A stretch of 64,000 nucleotides of DNA, taken from positions 46,474-110,473 of the forward strand of contig JANYBM010000140.1 in assembly GCA_025361125.1 (NCBI GenBank), in the 5' to 3' direction. Below the pieces are notes generated by a model. It saw nothing but the letters and a program-made list of their open reading frames with translations. It was not told where the DNA came from and searched no databases. Of this stretch, positions 9,537-18,607 are shown piece by piece. This DNA comes from Holophagaceae bacterium (lineage in GTDB: Bacteria; Acidobacteriota; Holophagae; Holophagales; Holophagaceae). How positions within the stretch are numbered: the stretch's first letter is position 1; each line of letters starts with the position of its first letter. The translations under genes were made by a program, and so were the position numbers.

Positions 9537-10751
9537 TTAATTGTTCTCATCATCCTTTTCGACTTTTTTCTTGCTCACGTCTTCCAGGCTCACCTGGTCG
9601 TCTTTGGCAAGGCCGCCCAGGATTTCAACGCGCTCCAGCGTTGCCACACCAGCTTTCACAGGCACGGCATCGAAGTATTCCTTCCAGTGATCCGATAGCC
9701 AGATGAACTTGGTCCGACCCGATAAAGCCTGTTTCGCCCGCTTCAAGTCTTCGGGAGTCAGAGTCTTTTTCAGACGGAAGACCACTGTTTGACCATCCTT
9801 GCGTTGCAATGCTTCCAGGGGCACAGATATAGCACTGACGCGCTTCTCACCCAGAATTTCCACATTGGCGCTCATGCCAGTCTTGAAGGATTCACTGAGT
9901 TCATCAAGGGTGATTTCCACCTTGAAGACTTTTATTTTCTCCAGTAGTTCGGCCGCCGGGGCGACGAAGCGGACCCGCCCCGTGAAGGTTTTTTGCGGGT
10001 AGGCATCAAGGTTGATACGCACCGTCTGGCCCACGGCCACCTTGGCGATATCCACCTCATTGAGATTCACCCGGATGATCAGGCTCTTGAGATCCGCCAC
10101 GGTAAACACTACCGTGCCCGCATTGAAGCTCGATACTCCGCTGGTGATGGTGTCGCCCAACTCCACACCCCGCTTGATGACCACTCCATCCATGGGCGCA
10201 GCCACCCGCGCGATCTGCGTGGACGCGTTCCCGTTGATGGGAATGCCCCGGTCCTCGACGATCTGGAACCGGGTTTGGGCGGACTTGAACGTGTCCCGAG
10301 CCACATCCCGCTTTGCCACCGCATCTTTGAAGGCTTCTCCGCCGATCAGGCCCTGGTCAAAGAGCGCCTTTTGGGTGAGGAATTGGCGCTCCGCATCCTT
10401 CAGGTTCAATTGGGATGAACTGAGGCTGCTTTGGACCTCGGAAAGGCTTTGGGCCTGGGTCACATCCGGTTCCACTTCGGCCATCACCTGGTTCCTTTTG
10501 ACCACGGCGCCTTCGCGAACTTTAAGCCCAACAATGCGGCCCGATACGGTGCTCTTCACATCCACCTTGGTGTAGGGATCCACGACACCCACTTCGCGCA
10601 CACTAACCTGCAGGTCTTCAGCCTGGACCTTGCCAATGCGAAACGGCGTCTCAGTGGATTTGCCCTTGTCCTTGCTGACAGTCTTGGCGAACAGGATGCC
10701 CCCGACGATCACCAGCGCAATGGCACCAATTGCCCACCACCGTTTATTCAT
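9537..10751 (-). CDS. HlyD/MacA-family periplasmic adaptor subunit
   Basis: N-terminal TM MNKRWWAIGAIALVIVGGILF; biotinyl-lipoyl-like and beta-barrel segments (VKSTVSGRIVGLKVREGAVVKRNQVMAEV). Confidence 0.85.
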   Translation of the reverse strand: MNKRWWAIGAIALVIVGGILFAKTVSKDKGKSTETPFRIGKVQAEDLQVSVREVGVVDPYTKVDVKSTVSGRIVGLKVREGAVVKRNQVMAEVEPDVTQAQSLSEVQSSLSSSQLNLKDAERQFLTQKALFDQGLIGGEAFKDAVAKRDVARDTFKSAQTRFQIVEDRGIPINGNASTQIARVAAPMDGVVIKRGVELGDTITSGVSSFNAGTVVFTVADLKSLIIRVNLNEVDIAKVAVGQTVRINLDAYPQKTFTGRVRFVAPAAELLEKIKVFKVEITLDELSESFKTGMSANVEILGEKRVSAISVPLEALQRKDGQTVVFRLKKTLTPEDLKRAKQALSGRTKFIWLSDHWKEYFDAVPVKAGVATLERVEILGGLAKDDQVSLEDVSKKKVEKDDENN

Positions 10752-10869
10752 GACCTTCCCCTTTGCCATTGAGGCTGAAAAAGAATCCGAGCCAGTCGGG
10801 TCTTGCATGGCTCTGGGTACGGGGGAAAGATGCGGGCGTTTATTCAGCCCTTGGGGCCACGGGGCAAGC

Positions 10870-11778
10870 TTAAGCCACGGACAATGCCTCCTCAGCTTGG
10901 CGTTCGACGGATTCAGTGAGGTTTTGAATGAATTCCGGTCCGGGGAGCCAACCCTGACCCCGGAGCCATGCTTCAAGATGGGCGATGGGGTCTTTCCTGG
11001 ACCAGATTTCCAGTTGGTCAGGATCCACGTAGCGCTGGTCATCGTGTTCCGCGTGGCCCTTCATGCGGAAGGTTTCACAGACCAGGAACACCGGGCCACC
11101 TCCATCCAGGCAGAGCCGACGGGCCCGCTTGGAGGATTCCAACACTTCCAGCGAATTGTTGCCGTCCACCACCATCGTATAGGCACCCTGAGACCGCTCA
11201 CTCATGTGCCCCTTCATCTGTTTTTCAGGTGACGTGGAATAGGCGAATCCATTCAGTTCACCAACTACGATGAGCGGGAGTTTCTGGACCACCGCGAAAT
11301 TCAAGCCTTCGGAAAAAGCTCCGGTGGAAGAGCCACCATCGCCGATCCAGGTCATGGCGACTCGGGCTTCCTTTTTCTGCTGAAAACTGAGCGCCACGCC
11401 AGCCATGACAGGAATGAGCGCGCCCAGCATGGAGGTTGGGGCAAGGATGCCCCGGGCCACGCCCCCAAAATGGTTGTTGTGCTCACGACCGCCACTGGGT
11501 CCCGCGGTTCGCCCGAGGTATTGAAGAAAGACTTCTTTCGGCTGGATACCTCGCGCCAGCATGGAACCCAGGTTGCGGATCATGGGGCCAATGACATCGT
11601 CAGGGCCCAAGGCCAGGGCCGTTGCGCAGGCCGTGGCCTCTTGCCCCAGGCTGCGATAGACGCTGCCCATGGTGTGACCTTGGCGGAAGAGTTTCACCAG
11701 GCGTTCTTCCACCAGCCGGGTGAGCAGCATCGTTTCATACAGGTGTAAAGCCGTTGGTCGGTCCATAGCTCGGTCCAT
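10870..11778 (-). CDS. Thiamine-dependent 2-oxoacid dehydrogenase E1 alpha subunit
   Basis: TPP-binding region WIGDGGSSTGAFSEGLNFAVVQKLPLIVVGELNGFAYS; SxxRHNNHFGG-like GGREHNNHFGG; E1 alpha length. Confidence 0.8.
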   Translation of the reverse strand: MDRAMDRPTALHLYETMLLTRLVEERLVKLFRQGHTMGSVYRSLGQEATACATALALGPDDVIGPMIRNLGSMLARGIQPKEVFLQYLGRTAGPSGGREHNNHFGGVARGILAPTSMLGALIPVMAGVALSFQQKKEARVAMTWIGDGGSSTGAFSEGLNFAVVQKLPLIVVGELNGFAYSTSPEKQMKGHMSERSQGAYTMVVDGNNSLEVLESSKRARRLCLDGGGPVFLVCETFRMKGHAEHDDQRYVDPDQLEIWSRKDPIAHLEAWLRGQGWLPGPEFIQNLTESVERQAEEALSVA

Positions 11779-11795
11779 AGAGGTAGCATAGAACC

Positions 11796-12278
11796 ATGCT
11801 GAAACTCCGGTCCGCAACCCCTGAAGATGCTCCATTGATTCTCCAGTACATCCGCGACCTGGCGGAGTACGAAAAGGATCCCGAAGCCGCTGTGGCCACG
11901 GAAGCAGACATCCTTCACCACGCCTTCTCAGAGCACCCCTTGATCCATGTGGTGCTGGCCGAATGGGAAGACCAGCCCGCGGGTTTCGCGCTCTACTTCT
12001 TCAATTTCAGTACCTGGCAAGGGAAGCCTGGGCTCTACCTGGAAGATCTTTTCGTCCGGCCAGCTTTCCGGGGGTCCGGCATTGGCAAGGCTCTGCTCAA
12101 ACACCTGGCGCGCATCGCGGTGGACTCTGGCTGTACCCGCTACGTGTGGCAGGTTCTGGATTGGAACGAACCAAGCATTAAGTTCTACGAAGCTATGGGC
12201 GCGCGGCAGTTGAAAAACTGGATCACTTGCCGGGTGGATGGTGAAGCCCTGTCAAGGATGGCCGAAGGCGCCCCGTGA
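11796..12278 (+). CDS. GNAT-family N-acetyltransferase
   Basis: LYLEDLFVRPAFRGSGIGKALLKHLA acetyl-CoA binding motif; diamine acetyltransferase-like. Confidence 0.85.
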   Translation: MLKLRSATPEDAPLILQYIRDLAEYEKDPEAAVATEADILHHAFSEHPLIHVVLAEWEDQPAGFALYFFNFSTWQGKPGLYLEDLFVRPAFRGSGIGKALLKHLARIAVDSGCTRYVWQVLDWNEPSIKFYEAMGARQLKNWITCRVDGEALSRMAEGAP

Positions 12279-13663
12279 ATAAGGCGCAAGATTCCATTCA
12301 GCAGGCTTTGACCCGGGTTTCCGAGGCGCTTTCTCCCGAAGCCGGGCTGGTGGTGGTGGGTGGCTGGGTTCGTGATCATTTGTTGGGCCGGGATGCTGGG
12401 GACATGGATCTCGCCACGGCCCTGATGCCCGCAGACGTCATGCGGCGCGCCAAGGCGGCCGGGTTGAAAATTGTACCCACGGGACTTCAGCACGGCACCG
12501 TTACAGTCATCGCAAACGGTCATGGTTTTGAGATCACTACCTTTCGGGGTGATGGCGACTACCTGGATGGACGGCATCCTGAAGCAGTGCTTCTGGGCGT
12601 GAGCCTTCGGGAAGATTTGGCGCGCCGGGATTTCACGGTCAATGCCATGGCTTTGCCAGTGGAATACCTGAGCAGCCCACTACCAAATGAAAAAATAGTT
12701 GATCCCTTTGGTGGGAAAAGCGATTTGGACAGACACCTGATCCGGGCCGTGGGGGATCCACTGAAACGCTTTGCCGAGGATGGCCTGCGCTCGGTGCGGG
12801 CCTGCCGCTTCGCCTCGCAGCTGGGTTTTGAAATTGAACCGGAAACACTATCGGCCATCTCAATGCGATTGGATGTGTCCGCCAAGGTATCCGTGGAGCG
12901 CGTCTTTGTAGAGTTGACCAAGCTGCTTTGTGGCCGTGCTCCCAAAACAGGGCTGCAGCTCCTGGCAGAATCTGGGCTGCTGGATCTCTGGACTCCTGAG
13001 TTGCGGCCCATGATCGGTTGCACGCAAAATCGCCATCATCTTTTTCCGGTTTGGGAGCATACGCTGGCAACCGTTGGTTTCGCAGTGGCAGAACCCGCGC
13101 TGCGATGGGCGGCGCTGCTGCACGATGTGGGCAAGCCTCCCGCGCGTTCAGTGGATGCAGCCGGCGGTGTGCATTTCTACGGTCATGAAGCTATATCACT
13201 GGAAATCACCCAGGCCCTTTTCACGCGCTTGAAGGTGGGCCGTGTGTTCACCCGCGCAGTCCTTGCCTTGGTACGCCACCACGGGACTCATCCCACGGAT
13301 GAGTGGAGCGATTCGGCTTGCCGCCGCTTTCTTCGCAAACTTTCCGAGGACAGCTTGCCCCTTGAACAATGGGGCCTTTTTCGTATGGCTGATCAATTCG
13401 CGAAGGGATTCGGCGAAGCGGAAAAGAAGCTGGAACACCAGAGGGTCATGGAGCGCCTGCGCCGCCTGGCCGAAGCCAAGCCACCCTTGAATCCAAGCGC
13501 CCTGGCACTGGATGGCAGAGCCCTGATCAAGCTCGCCGGCAAACATGGCGGCCCGTGGGTGGGCGAACTTCAAAAACACCTGTTGGAAGCCGTGATCGAA
13601 GATCCCGATCTCAACACGGTTACTGATTTGCAGAGGCTGGCCCAGGAATGGCTCAATACCTAA
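12275..13663 (+). CDS. cca: CCA tRNA nucleotidyltransferase/poly(A) polymerase family with HD domain
   Basis: GGWVRDHLLGRDAGDMDLAT, RRDFTVNAMAL, HD motif LLHDVGKP. GTG start overlaps the upstream stop. Confidence 0.85.
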   Translation: MNKAQDSIQQALTRVSEALSPEAGLVVVGGWVRDHLLGRDAGDMDLATALMPADVMRRAKAAGLKIVPTGLQHGTVTVIANGHGFEITTFRGDGDYLDGRHPEAVLLGVSLREDLARRDFTVNAMALPVEYLSSPLPNEKIVDPFGGKSDLDRHLIRAVGDPLKRFAEDGLRSVRACRFASQLGFEIEPETLSAISMRLDVSAKVSVERVFVELTKLLCGRAPKTGLQLLAESGLLDLWTPELRPMIGCTQNRHHLFPVWEHTLATVGFAVAEPALRWAALLHDVGKPPARSVDAAGGVHFYGHEAISLEITQALFTRLKVGRVFTRAVLALVRHHGTHPTDEWSDSACRRFLRKLSEDSLPLEQWGLFRMADQFAKGFGEAEKKLEHQRVMERLRRLAEAKPPLNPSALALDGRALIKLAGKHGGPWVGELQKHLLEAVIEDPDLNTVTDLQRLAQEWLNT

Positions 13664-14145
13664 GCTCGTTCAATCAACACCACAGCCTGGGCCGCTAGGC
13701 CTTCGCCCCGGCCGGTAAAGCCCATGTGTTCGGTGGTGGTGGCCTTCACGTTCAAGGCATCGGGCTCTATACCCAGAAGGGGGGCGATGCGGGCCCGCAT
13801 GGTCTGCCGATAAGAGCTGATTTTGGGCTTCTCGCCAATGAGGCACACATCCGCGTTTTCCACGCGCCACCCGCAGCTTCGCAGTTCGCCCATGACACGA
13901 TCCAACAACAGCATTGAATCGGCATTGTTGTAATCGGCGTCGGTATCCGGAAAATGGTGGCCGATGTCACCCAGCCCCGCGGCGCCCAGCAGCGCGTCCA
14001 TGAGCGCGTGCAGCATGACATCCGCATCGCTGTGGCCCATGAGTCCGCGGTCGAAGGGTACATGAATTCCCATAAGCATCAGAGACCGTCCAGCCTCAGG
14101 GGCCGCAAAGCGATGGACATCGAATCCAGAACCTACCCTGATCAA
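13660..14145 (-). CDS. ispF: 2-C-methyl-D-erythritol 2,4-cyclodiphosphate synthase
   Basis: RVGSGFDVHRF, MGHSDADVMLHALMDALLGAAGLGDIGHHFPDTD, ATTTEHMGFTGRGEG. Confidence 0.95.
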   Translation of the reverse strand: MIRVGSGFDVHRFAAPEAGRSLMLMGIHVPFDRGLMGHSDADVMLHALMDALLGAAGLGDIGHHFPDTDADYNNADSMLLLDRVMGELRSCGWRVENADVCLIGEKPKISSYRQTMRARIAPLLGIEPDALNVKATTTEHMGFTGRGEGLAAQAVVLIERA

Positions 14146-15707
14146 ATGCTTCTCACACTGCCGGACTTCGGTGTTGGTGGATTCGTTTTGCGCAAGGACC
14201 TGGATTGACCCGTGCTTGTCAGCCCACCTGTGTTTTCCTTCGAATTCACGCTATCTGGAATCGTCACGATCACCACCGTACCCTCGCCTTCCTCACTCTT
14301 CACTTCGATGGAACCTCCGTGTTCTTCAATGATCTTCTTGACGGTAGCCATGCCCAGCCCGGTGCCCTTCTTTTTCCCGTAGCTGAAAAACGGCTCGAAT
14401 ATTCTCCGCTGGACTTTCCGGGGAATGCCTTTGCCATTATCTGTAACCCGGATCTGCACACCGCCGGTCACCCGTTCCCAGGTCAGGGATACTTTGCGCT
14501 CGCCAGGCTTCTCGGCCACGGCATCCAAGGCGTTGGCCAGCAGGTTTTCGATGACCCTGGCGAAGCGGGCGGGATCCAAATTAGCGGCGCATGGCGTGTC
14601 TTCGCTCTTGATCTCCACCCCCAGGTCGCCTGCGTGTGGGCGGATGGCTTCCACCAAACTGGAAAGGAAGGCCGTCAGTTCCACTTTCTCACGGCGCGGC
14701 TCCCGGACCTTGGCGTAGTCCAGCACATCCATACTCATGTCGCCCAGGCGCTGAACCGCTTCAAGAATTTTGGACACATGATGCTTGGATTTCTCGTCGG
14801 GGTTCAGGACTTCCAGCAGCTCCGTGTGCCCCCGCACCACAAAAAGCGCGTTCTTGAAATCATGCACGATGCTGCTGGCCACCTGCCCCACGGTGGCGAG
14901 CACTTGATTGCGCAGGTTGTCTTCGGAGAGCCGGGCCCGTTCGATGGCAATGGAGCAAAGCCCAACGATGGCTTCGAAGATGGGCCGATCCACAGGTTCC
15001 GTAATGATCCGTTTGGAGTCAAGGTAGACCACGCCGATGCGCTTCCCCTTCAGTGTTAAAGGTAGGCAGAGAATCGTCTTGAGCTGGAGATCCAGCACTG
15101 ACTGCTGGCTCATGAGTTTCTCGTTATCCGAGACGTTATGAATCCAAATGGGCTCGCCCCGTTCGAAGACCGAATGCACGCTCGACATGGACAATTGGAT
15201 ACTGTGTTCCAACTCATTCCCCAGCCCACGCTGAACTTTAGCGACGAGTTCGCCGCCCTCCAGCAACATGATGAAGCCCCTGTCGGTGCCGGAAATCGCA
15301 AGCAGCCGTTCCAAGGACTGATCCAGGATGTCGTCCAGTTCAACATCTTCCGCCAGCAGTTGTGCGGTTTGCAGGATGGCCTGCATGTTGACTTCTGTGG
15401 CGGCTTGCGTTTCGGATTTCAAGGTGATGAAGTAGGCGCCATCCGCCAATCTAACGGTCTCGCCCGCCTTCCATGGCAGGCGCGTGATGGGCTTGTCGTC
15501 CATGAAGCTGCCGTGGGAGGACTTCAAGTCCTCGACCCACCACTGCCCTTCGACCATTTCGATGCGCAGATGCGCCCGGCTGATCATGCTGTCCGTCAGG
15601 ACAATGTCACAGTGATTTTGTCGGCCTAACGTCACTGAGCGATTCAGCATCAGCGTCCGCTCGAAACCATGGCGGTCCCTGAGAAGCATCTGATGGCGCT
15701 GGGGCAA
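14142..15707 (-). CDS. FHA-GAF-HisKA-HATPase sensor histidine kinase
   Basis: FHA (VTLGRQNHCDIVLTDSMISRAHLRI), GAF middle region, H-box SIVHDFKNALF, HATPase GKGIPRKVQRRIFEPFFSYGKKKGTGLGMA. Confidence 0.9.
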   Translation of the reverse strand: MPQRHQMLLRDRHGFERTLMLNRSVTLGRQNHCDIVLTDSMISRAHLRIEMVEGQWWVEDLKSSHGSFMDDKPITRLPWKAGETVRLADGAYFITLKSETQAATEVNMQAILQTAQLLAEDVELDDILDQSLERLLAISGTDRGFIMLLEGGELVAKVQRGLGNELEHSIQLSMSSVHSVFERGEPIWIHNVSDNEKLMSQQSVLDLQLKTILCLPLTLKGKRIGVVYLDSKRIITEPVDRPIFEAIVGLCSIAIERARLSEDNLRNQVLATVGQVASSIVHDFKNALFVVRGHTELLEVLNPDEKSKHHVSKILEAVQRLGDMSMDVLDYAKVREPRREKVELTAFLSSLVEAIRPHAGDLGVEIKSEDTPCAANLDPARFARVIENLLANALDAVAEKPGERKVSLTWERVTGGVQIRVTDNGKGIPRKVQRRIFEPFFSYGKKKGTGLGMATVKKIIEEHGGSIEVKSEEGEGTVVIVTIPDSVNSKENTGGLTSTGQSRSLRKTNPPTPKSGSVRSI

Positions 15708-15827
15708 AACGGCTCCATGGATAAACTAGGTAAAGACAAAGGTATCCTTTCATGAGCCCAATACAAGCAAAGGCTGTGGCAACCGATCATGATGAAATGA
15801 ATCTTCCAAGCTTCTTCCAGGACTGAC

Positions 15828-16844
15828 GTGGATCACCAACGACATCCCGATTTGGACGCCTTCCTCCCGGAGGAGGGTGAATACACCCTCAGACCTAAAC
15901 GCCTAGGGGAATATATCGGCCAGGAAAAGATCAAGGCGAGGCTCGAGATCGCCCTTCAGGCTGCCCAGATGCGCGGCGAAGTGCTGGATCATGTGCTACT
16001 TTTCGGACCCCCGGGGCTCGGCAAGACCACTCTGGCGCATGTTTTGGCCAACGAGATGGGTGTCTCCTGCAAAGTGATCCAGGCCCCTGCACTGGAGAAA
16101 AAGGGCGACCTGGCTGCAATCCTGACAAATCTGGAAGAAGGCGAATTCCTTTTCATTGATGAGATCCATCGCCTGCCCGCGGCCATTGAAGAGTTGCTGT
16201 ATTCAGCCATGGAAGATCGCAAGCTGGACATCCTCATTGGCCAAGGGCCTTCGGCGCAAACTTTGAAGGTGGATCTTCGGCCGTTTACTTTGGTGGGAGC
16301 CACCACCCGCGCCGGGCTTATCTCCAAGCCTCTTCACGATCGCTTCGGCATGGTGCATCGTCTGGATTATTACAGCCGGGCGGAGTTGACCGTCATCGCG
16401 GATCGCAGTGCGAAGGTTTTGAAGATCGAATTGGCCGCTGAAGGGGGTGTGGCCATAGCTAGGCGTTCCCGTGGCACGCCTCGGATCTGCAACCGCCTGC
16501 TGCGCCGCTGCCGCGATTACGCCGAAGTGAAGGGGCAAGGCATCATCACCTCTGACATCGCCGACGCTTGTTTAAAATTGCACGAAGTGGACGACCTTGG
16601 TTTGGATGGTCTGGACCGGGATTATCTCGAAGCCCTTTGCGGCAAGTTCAAGGGAGGCCCCGTGGGTGTGCGTACCTTGGCCGCCGCCTTGGGGGAAGGC
16701 GATGGTGGCGCGCTGGAAGATCTGGTGGAGCCCTACCTTATGCAAATCGGATTCCTTGACCGTACCCAGCAAGGCAGGCGGGCCACCGAAGCTGCCTATT
16801 CATATTTGGGTATCAAGCCCAGCATCGGACCCCTGTTCAAATGA
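15828..16844 (+). CDS. ruvB: Holliday junction branch migration helicase RuvB
   Basis: LRPKRLGEYIGQEKIK, GPPGLGKTTLAHVLANEMG, FIDEIHRL, GATTRAGLISKPLHDRFG. Confidence 0.96.
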   Translation: MDHQRHPDLDAFLPEEGEYTLRPKRLGEYIGQEKIKARLEIALQAAQMRGEVLDHVLLFGPPGLGKTTLAHVLANEMGVSCKVIQAPALEKKGDLAAILTNLEEGEFLFIDEIHRLPAAIEELLYSAMEDRKLDILIGQGPSAQTLKVDLRPFTLVGATTRAGLISKPLHDRFGMVHRLDYYSRAELTVIADRSAKVLKIELAAEGGVAIARRSRGTPRICNRLLRRCRDYAEVKGQGIITSDIADACLKLHEVDDLGLDGLDRDYLEALCGKFKGGPVGVRTLAAALGEGDGGALEDLVEPYLMQIGFLDRTQQGRRATEAAYSYLGIKPSIGPLFK

Positions 16845-16916
16845 TCGGATAGGCGCGAAGCCCGGTCGTATTAAATTGTCCAGGATCCCAACGGCAGGTT
16901 CAAGACAGGTGGAATT

Positions 16917-18593
16917 TCACTCAATCTGTTGCGGGTTGTCTGCCTCACCCGCGGGTTCGCCCATGCGCATCAAGGCCGCTATCACAGCGATGCCCATGGA
17001 GAAGGGCGCGATGACTTTGGTGGCTTCGGGATAACCCATGACGAGATCCCCAATGGGCAATACCGCGTAGCACAGGATGGGGGCGATTACCACCCACTTG
17101 CCCATGTGGCCCATGGGTTTCAACGGAATGCGGTGCTCGATGAGTCGATAGGCCAGGCCGGCGGTGAAGGTCGTGAGCACCCAACCCGCGAAATTACGAA
17201 GGGGGATGCCAAAATAGGGCCCGCCATCGGTCCAGATCCAAGCCTTTTGCTGAAGGGACATGTACGGGTCCATGGTCAAGTCCCAGGCGCTCATGATGAG
17301 GGCGCTCAGCAGAGCCGCGAAGACGGACCAGCCCCAGTGTAGCTTGCGAGTCACCGGCGTGCCGTGGATTGCGAGATTGGCCATCATCGTGCTTGGGTAG
17401 AGCACCATGAAGTAGGCCAACGGAATGGGCCAGGACACGGTGCCCAGGATCTTCCAGCCCAGCACGTCCGTGTAGTAGTAGCGCCCGAAGATGAGTCCCG
17501 TCTTCACGCCGATGTACTCGAAAATGAAGCCAATGAAAGCCGTGGCTGTGAAGAACCAAAGGGCTCGCCGCCAGCCCAGCATGTAACAGGCATGGACCAC
17601 GACAAAGCCACTGAAAAAGACCGTCATCTGATCGAAGGGCAGACGACCGCCTTGAATGAGATGGAGTCCATTCATGCCGATATGAGCCAGGAAAGCCGCA
17701 CCGAGCACTGTGAGCAATAGACGCGACCCCCTATCGTTCACCACGTGTGCTGGCGCCACCAATCGTTGCAGGTATGTCCCCGCTTCCCTGAAATGGGGAA
17801 GCCGCATCTGGATGATCGGCGCCAGGGCCATCAGGATCGGTATGCCCGTGGTGAAAGGTGTGAGCACCCTGGTGGCCACCGGGACGCCGATGAACATATC
17901 GGGAAGGCTCATCAGGGCATAGCCCACCACCGGTATGCTCGTCATCCAGGGAGAGAGCTTTTTCTGGGGCAGAGGCAGGCCACGCTCCACCATCCGATAG
18001 ACCACGCCAATGATGAACACCGTCTCCACCCATGAAACATAGTTGGCGAACGGGATGCCAAAATAGGCGCCCCCCTGATCCCACACCCAGGCTTGCTCTT
18101 TGATGACCATGTACGGGTCCAGGGTGAGGTCCCAGGTGGTCATCACGAAGGCCGTCAGGAGCGCCAGCCAGGCCATCCATATGCCATTGCCCTTGGTGCT
18201 GACAGGCTGACCCTCCGCAGCGAGATTCACGATGACGTAGCTGTTGTAGATCATGGCGAACCAGCCCAAGGGGACCACGAGGGGCACCTGGCCCAGGCGC
18301 CACCCCATCACGGGGGTGTAGTGGTAGCACGTGGCCAGGCAAGTGGCGATGCTCAGGCTCTCGGCGATCCAGGACAGGACGAAGACCAATCCAAAAAACG
18401 TCACGGCGCGCTTCCACCCCAGCATGTGCCAGGCATGGATCAGGGCTAGCGCGCTGAAAATCATATTGCTGAGGATGAGCGGCAGTTGCGAGCCGAGCGC
18501 GGCTGCGAAAATCGCTTGAGCCGCCGCCCCAGTGAACAGCAATGTCAGCATTGCGGCAATGACAAGACGGTCCTTCATTGGCTGACTTTGCAT
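16917..18593 (-). CDS. Tandem-duplicated carotenoid biosynthesis (DUF422/PF04240, CruF-like) integral membrane protein
   Basis: Two homologous halves, each with MLGWxRA...F, DLTxDPYM...AWxWxxGGxYFGIPxxNxxxW and PxxTGIPI/PFSMGIAV motifs. Exact start (18593 or 18578) uncertain. Confidence 0.75.
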   Translation of the reverse strand: MQSQPMKDRLVIAAMLTLLFTGAAAQAIFAAALGSQLPLILSNMIFSALALIHAWHMLGWKRAVTFFGLVFVLSWIAESLSIATCLATCYHYTPVMGWRLGQVPLVVPLGWFAMIYNSYVIVNLAAEGQPVSTKGNGIWMAWLALLTAFVMTTWDLTLDPYMVIKEQAWVWDQGGAYFGIPFANYVSWVETVFIIGVVYRMVERGLPLPQKKLSPWMTSIPVVGYALMSLPDMFIGVPVATRVLTPFTTGIPILMALAPIIQMRLPHFREAGTYLQRLVAPAHVVNDRGSRLLLTVLGAAFLAHIGMNGLHLIQGGRLPFDQMTVFFSGFVVVHACYMLGWRRALWFFTATAFIGFIFEYIGVKTGLIFGRYYYTDVLGWKILGTVSWPIPLAYFMVLYPSTMMANLAIHGTPVTRKLHWGWSVFAALLSALIMSAWDLTMDPYMSLQQKAWIWTDGGPYFGIPLRNFAGWVLTTFTAGLAYRLIEHRIPLKPMGHMGKWVVIAPILCYAVLPIGDLVMGYPEATKVIAPFSMGIAVIAALMRMGEPAGEADNPQQIE

Positions 18594-18607
18594 GCTGGCC
18601 TCGCTTC

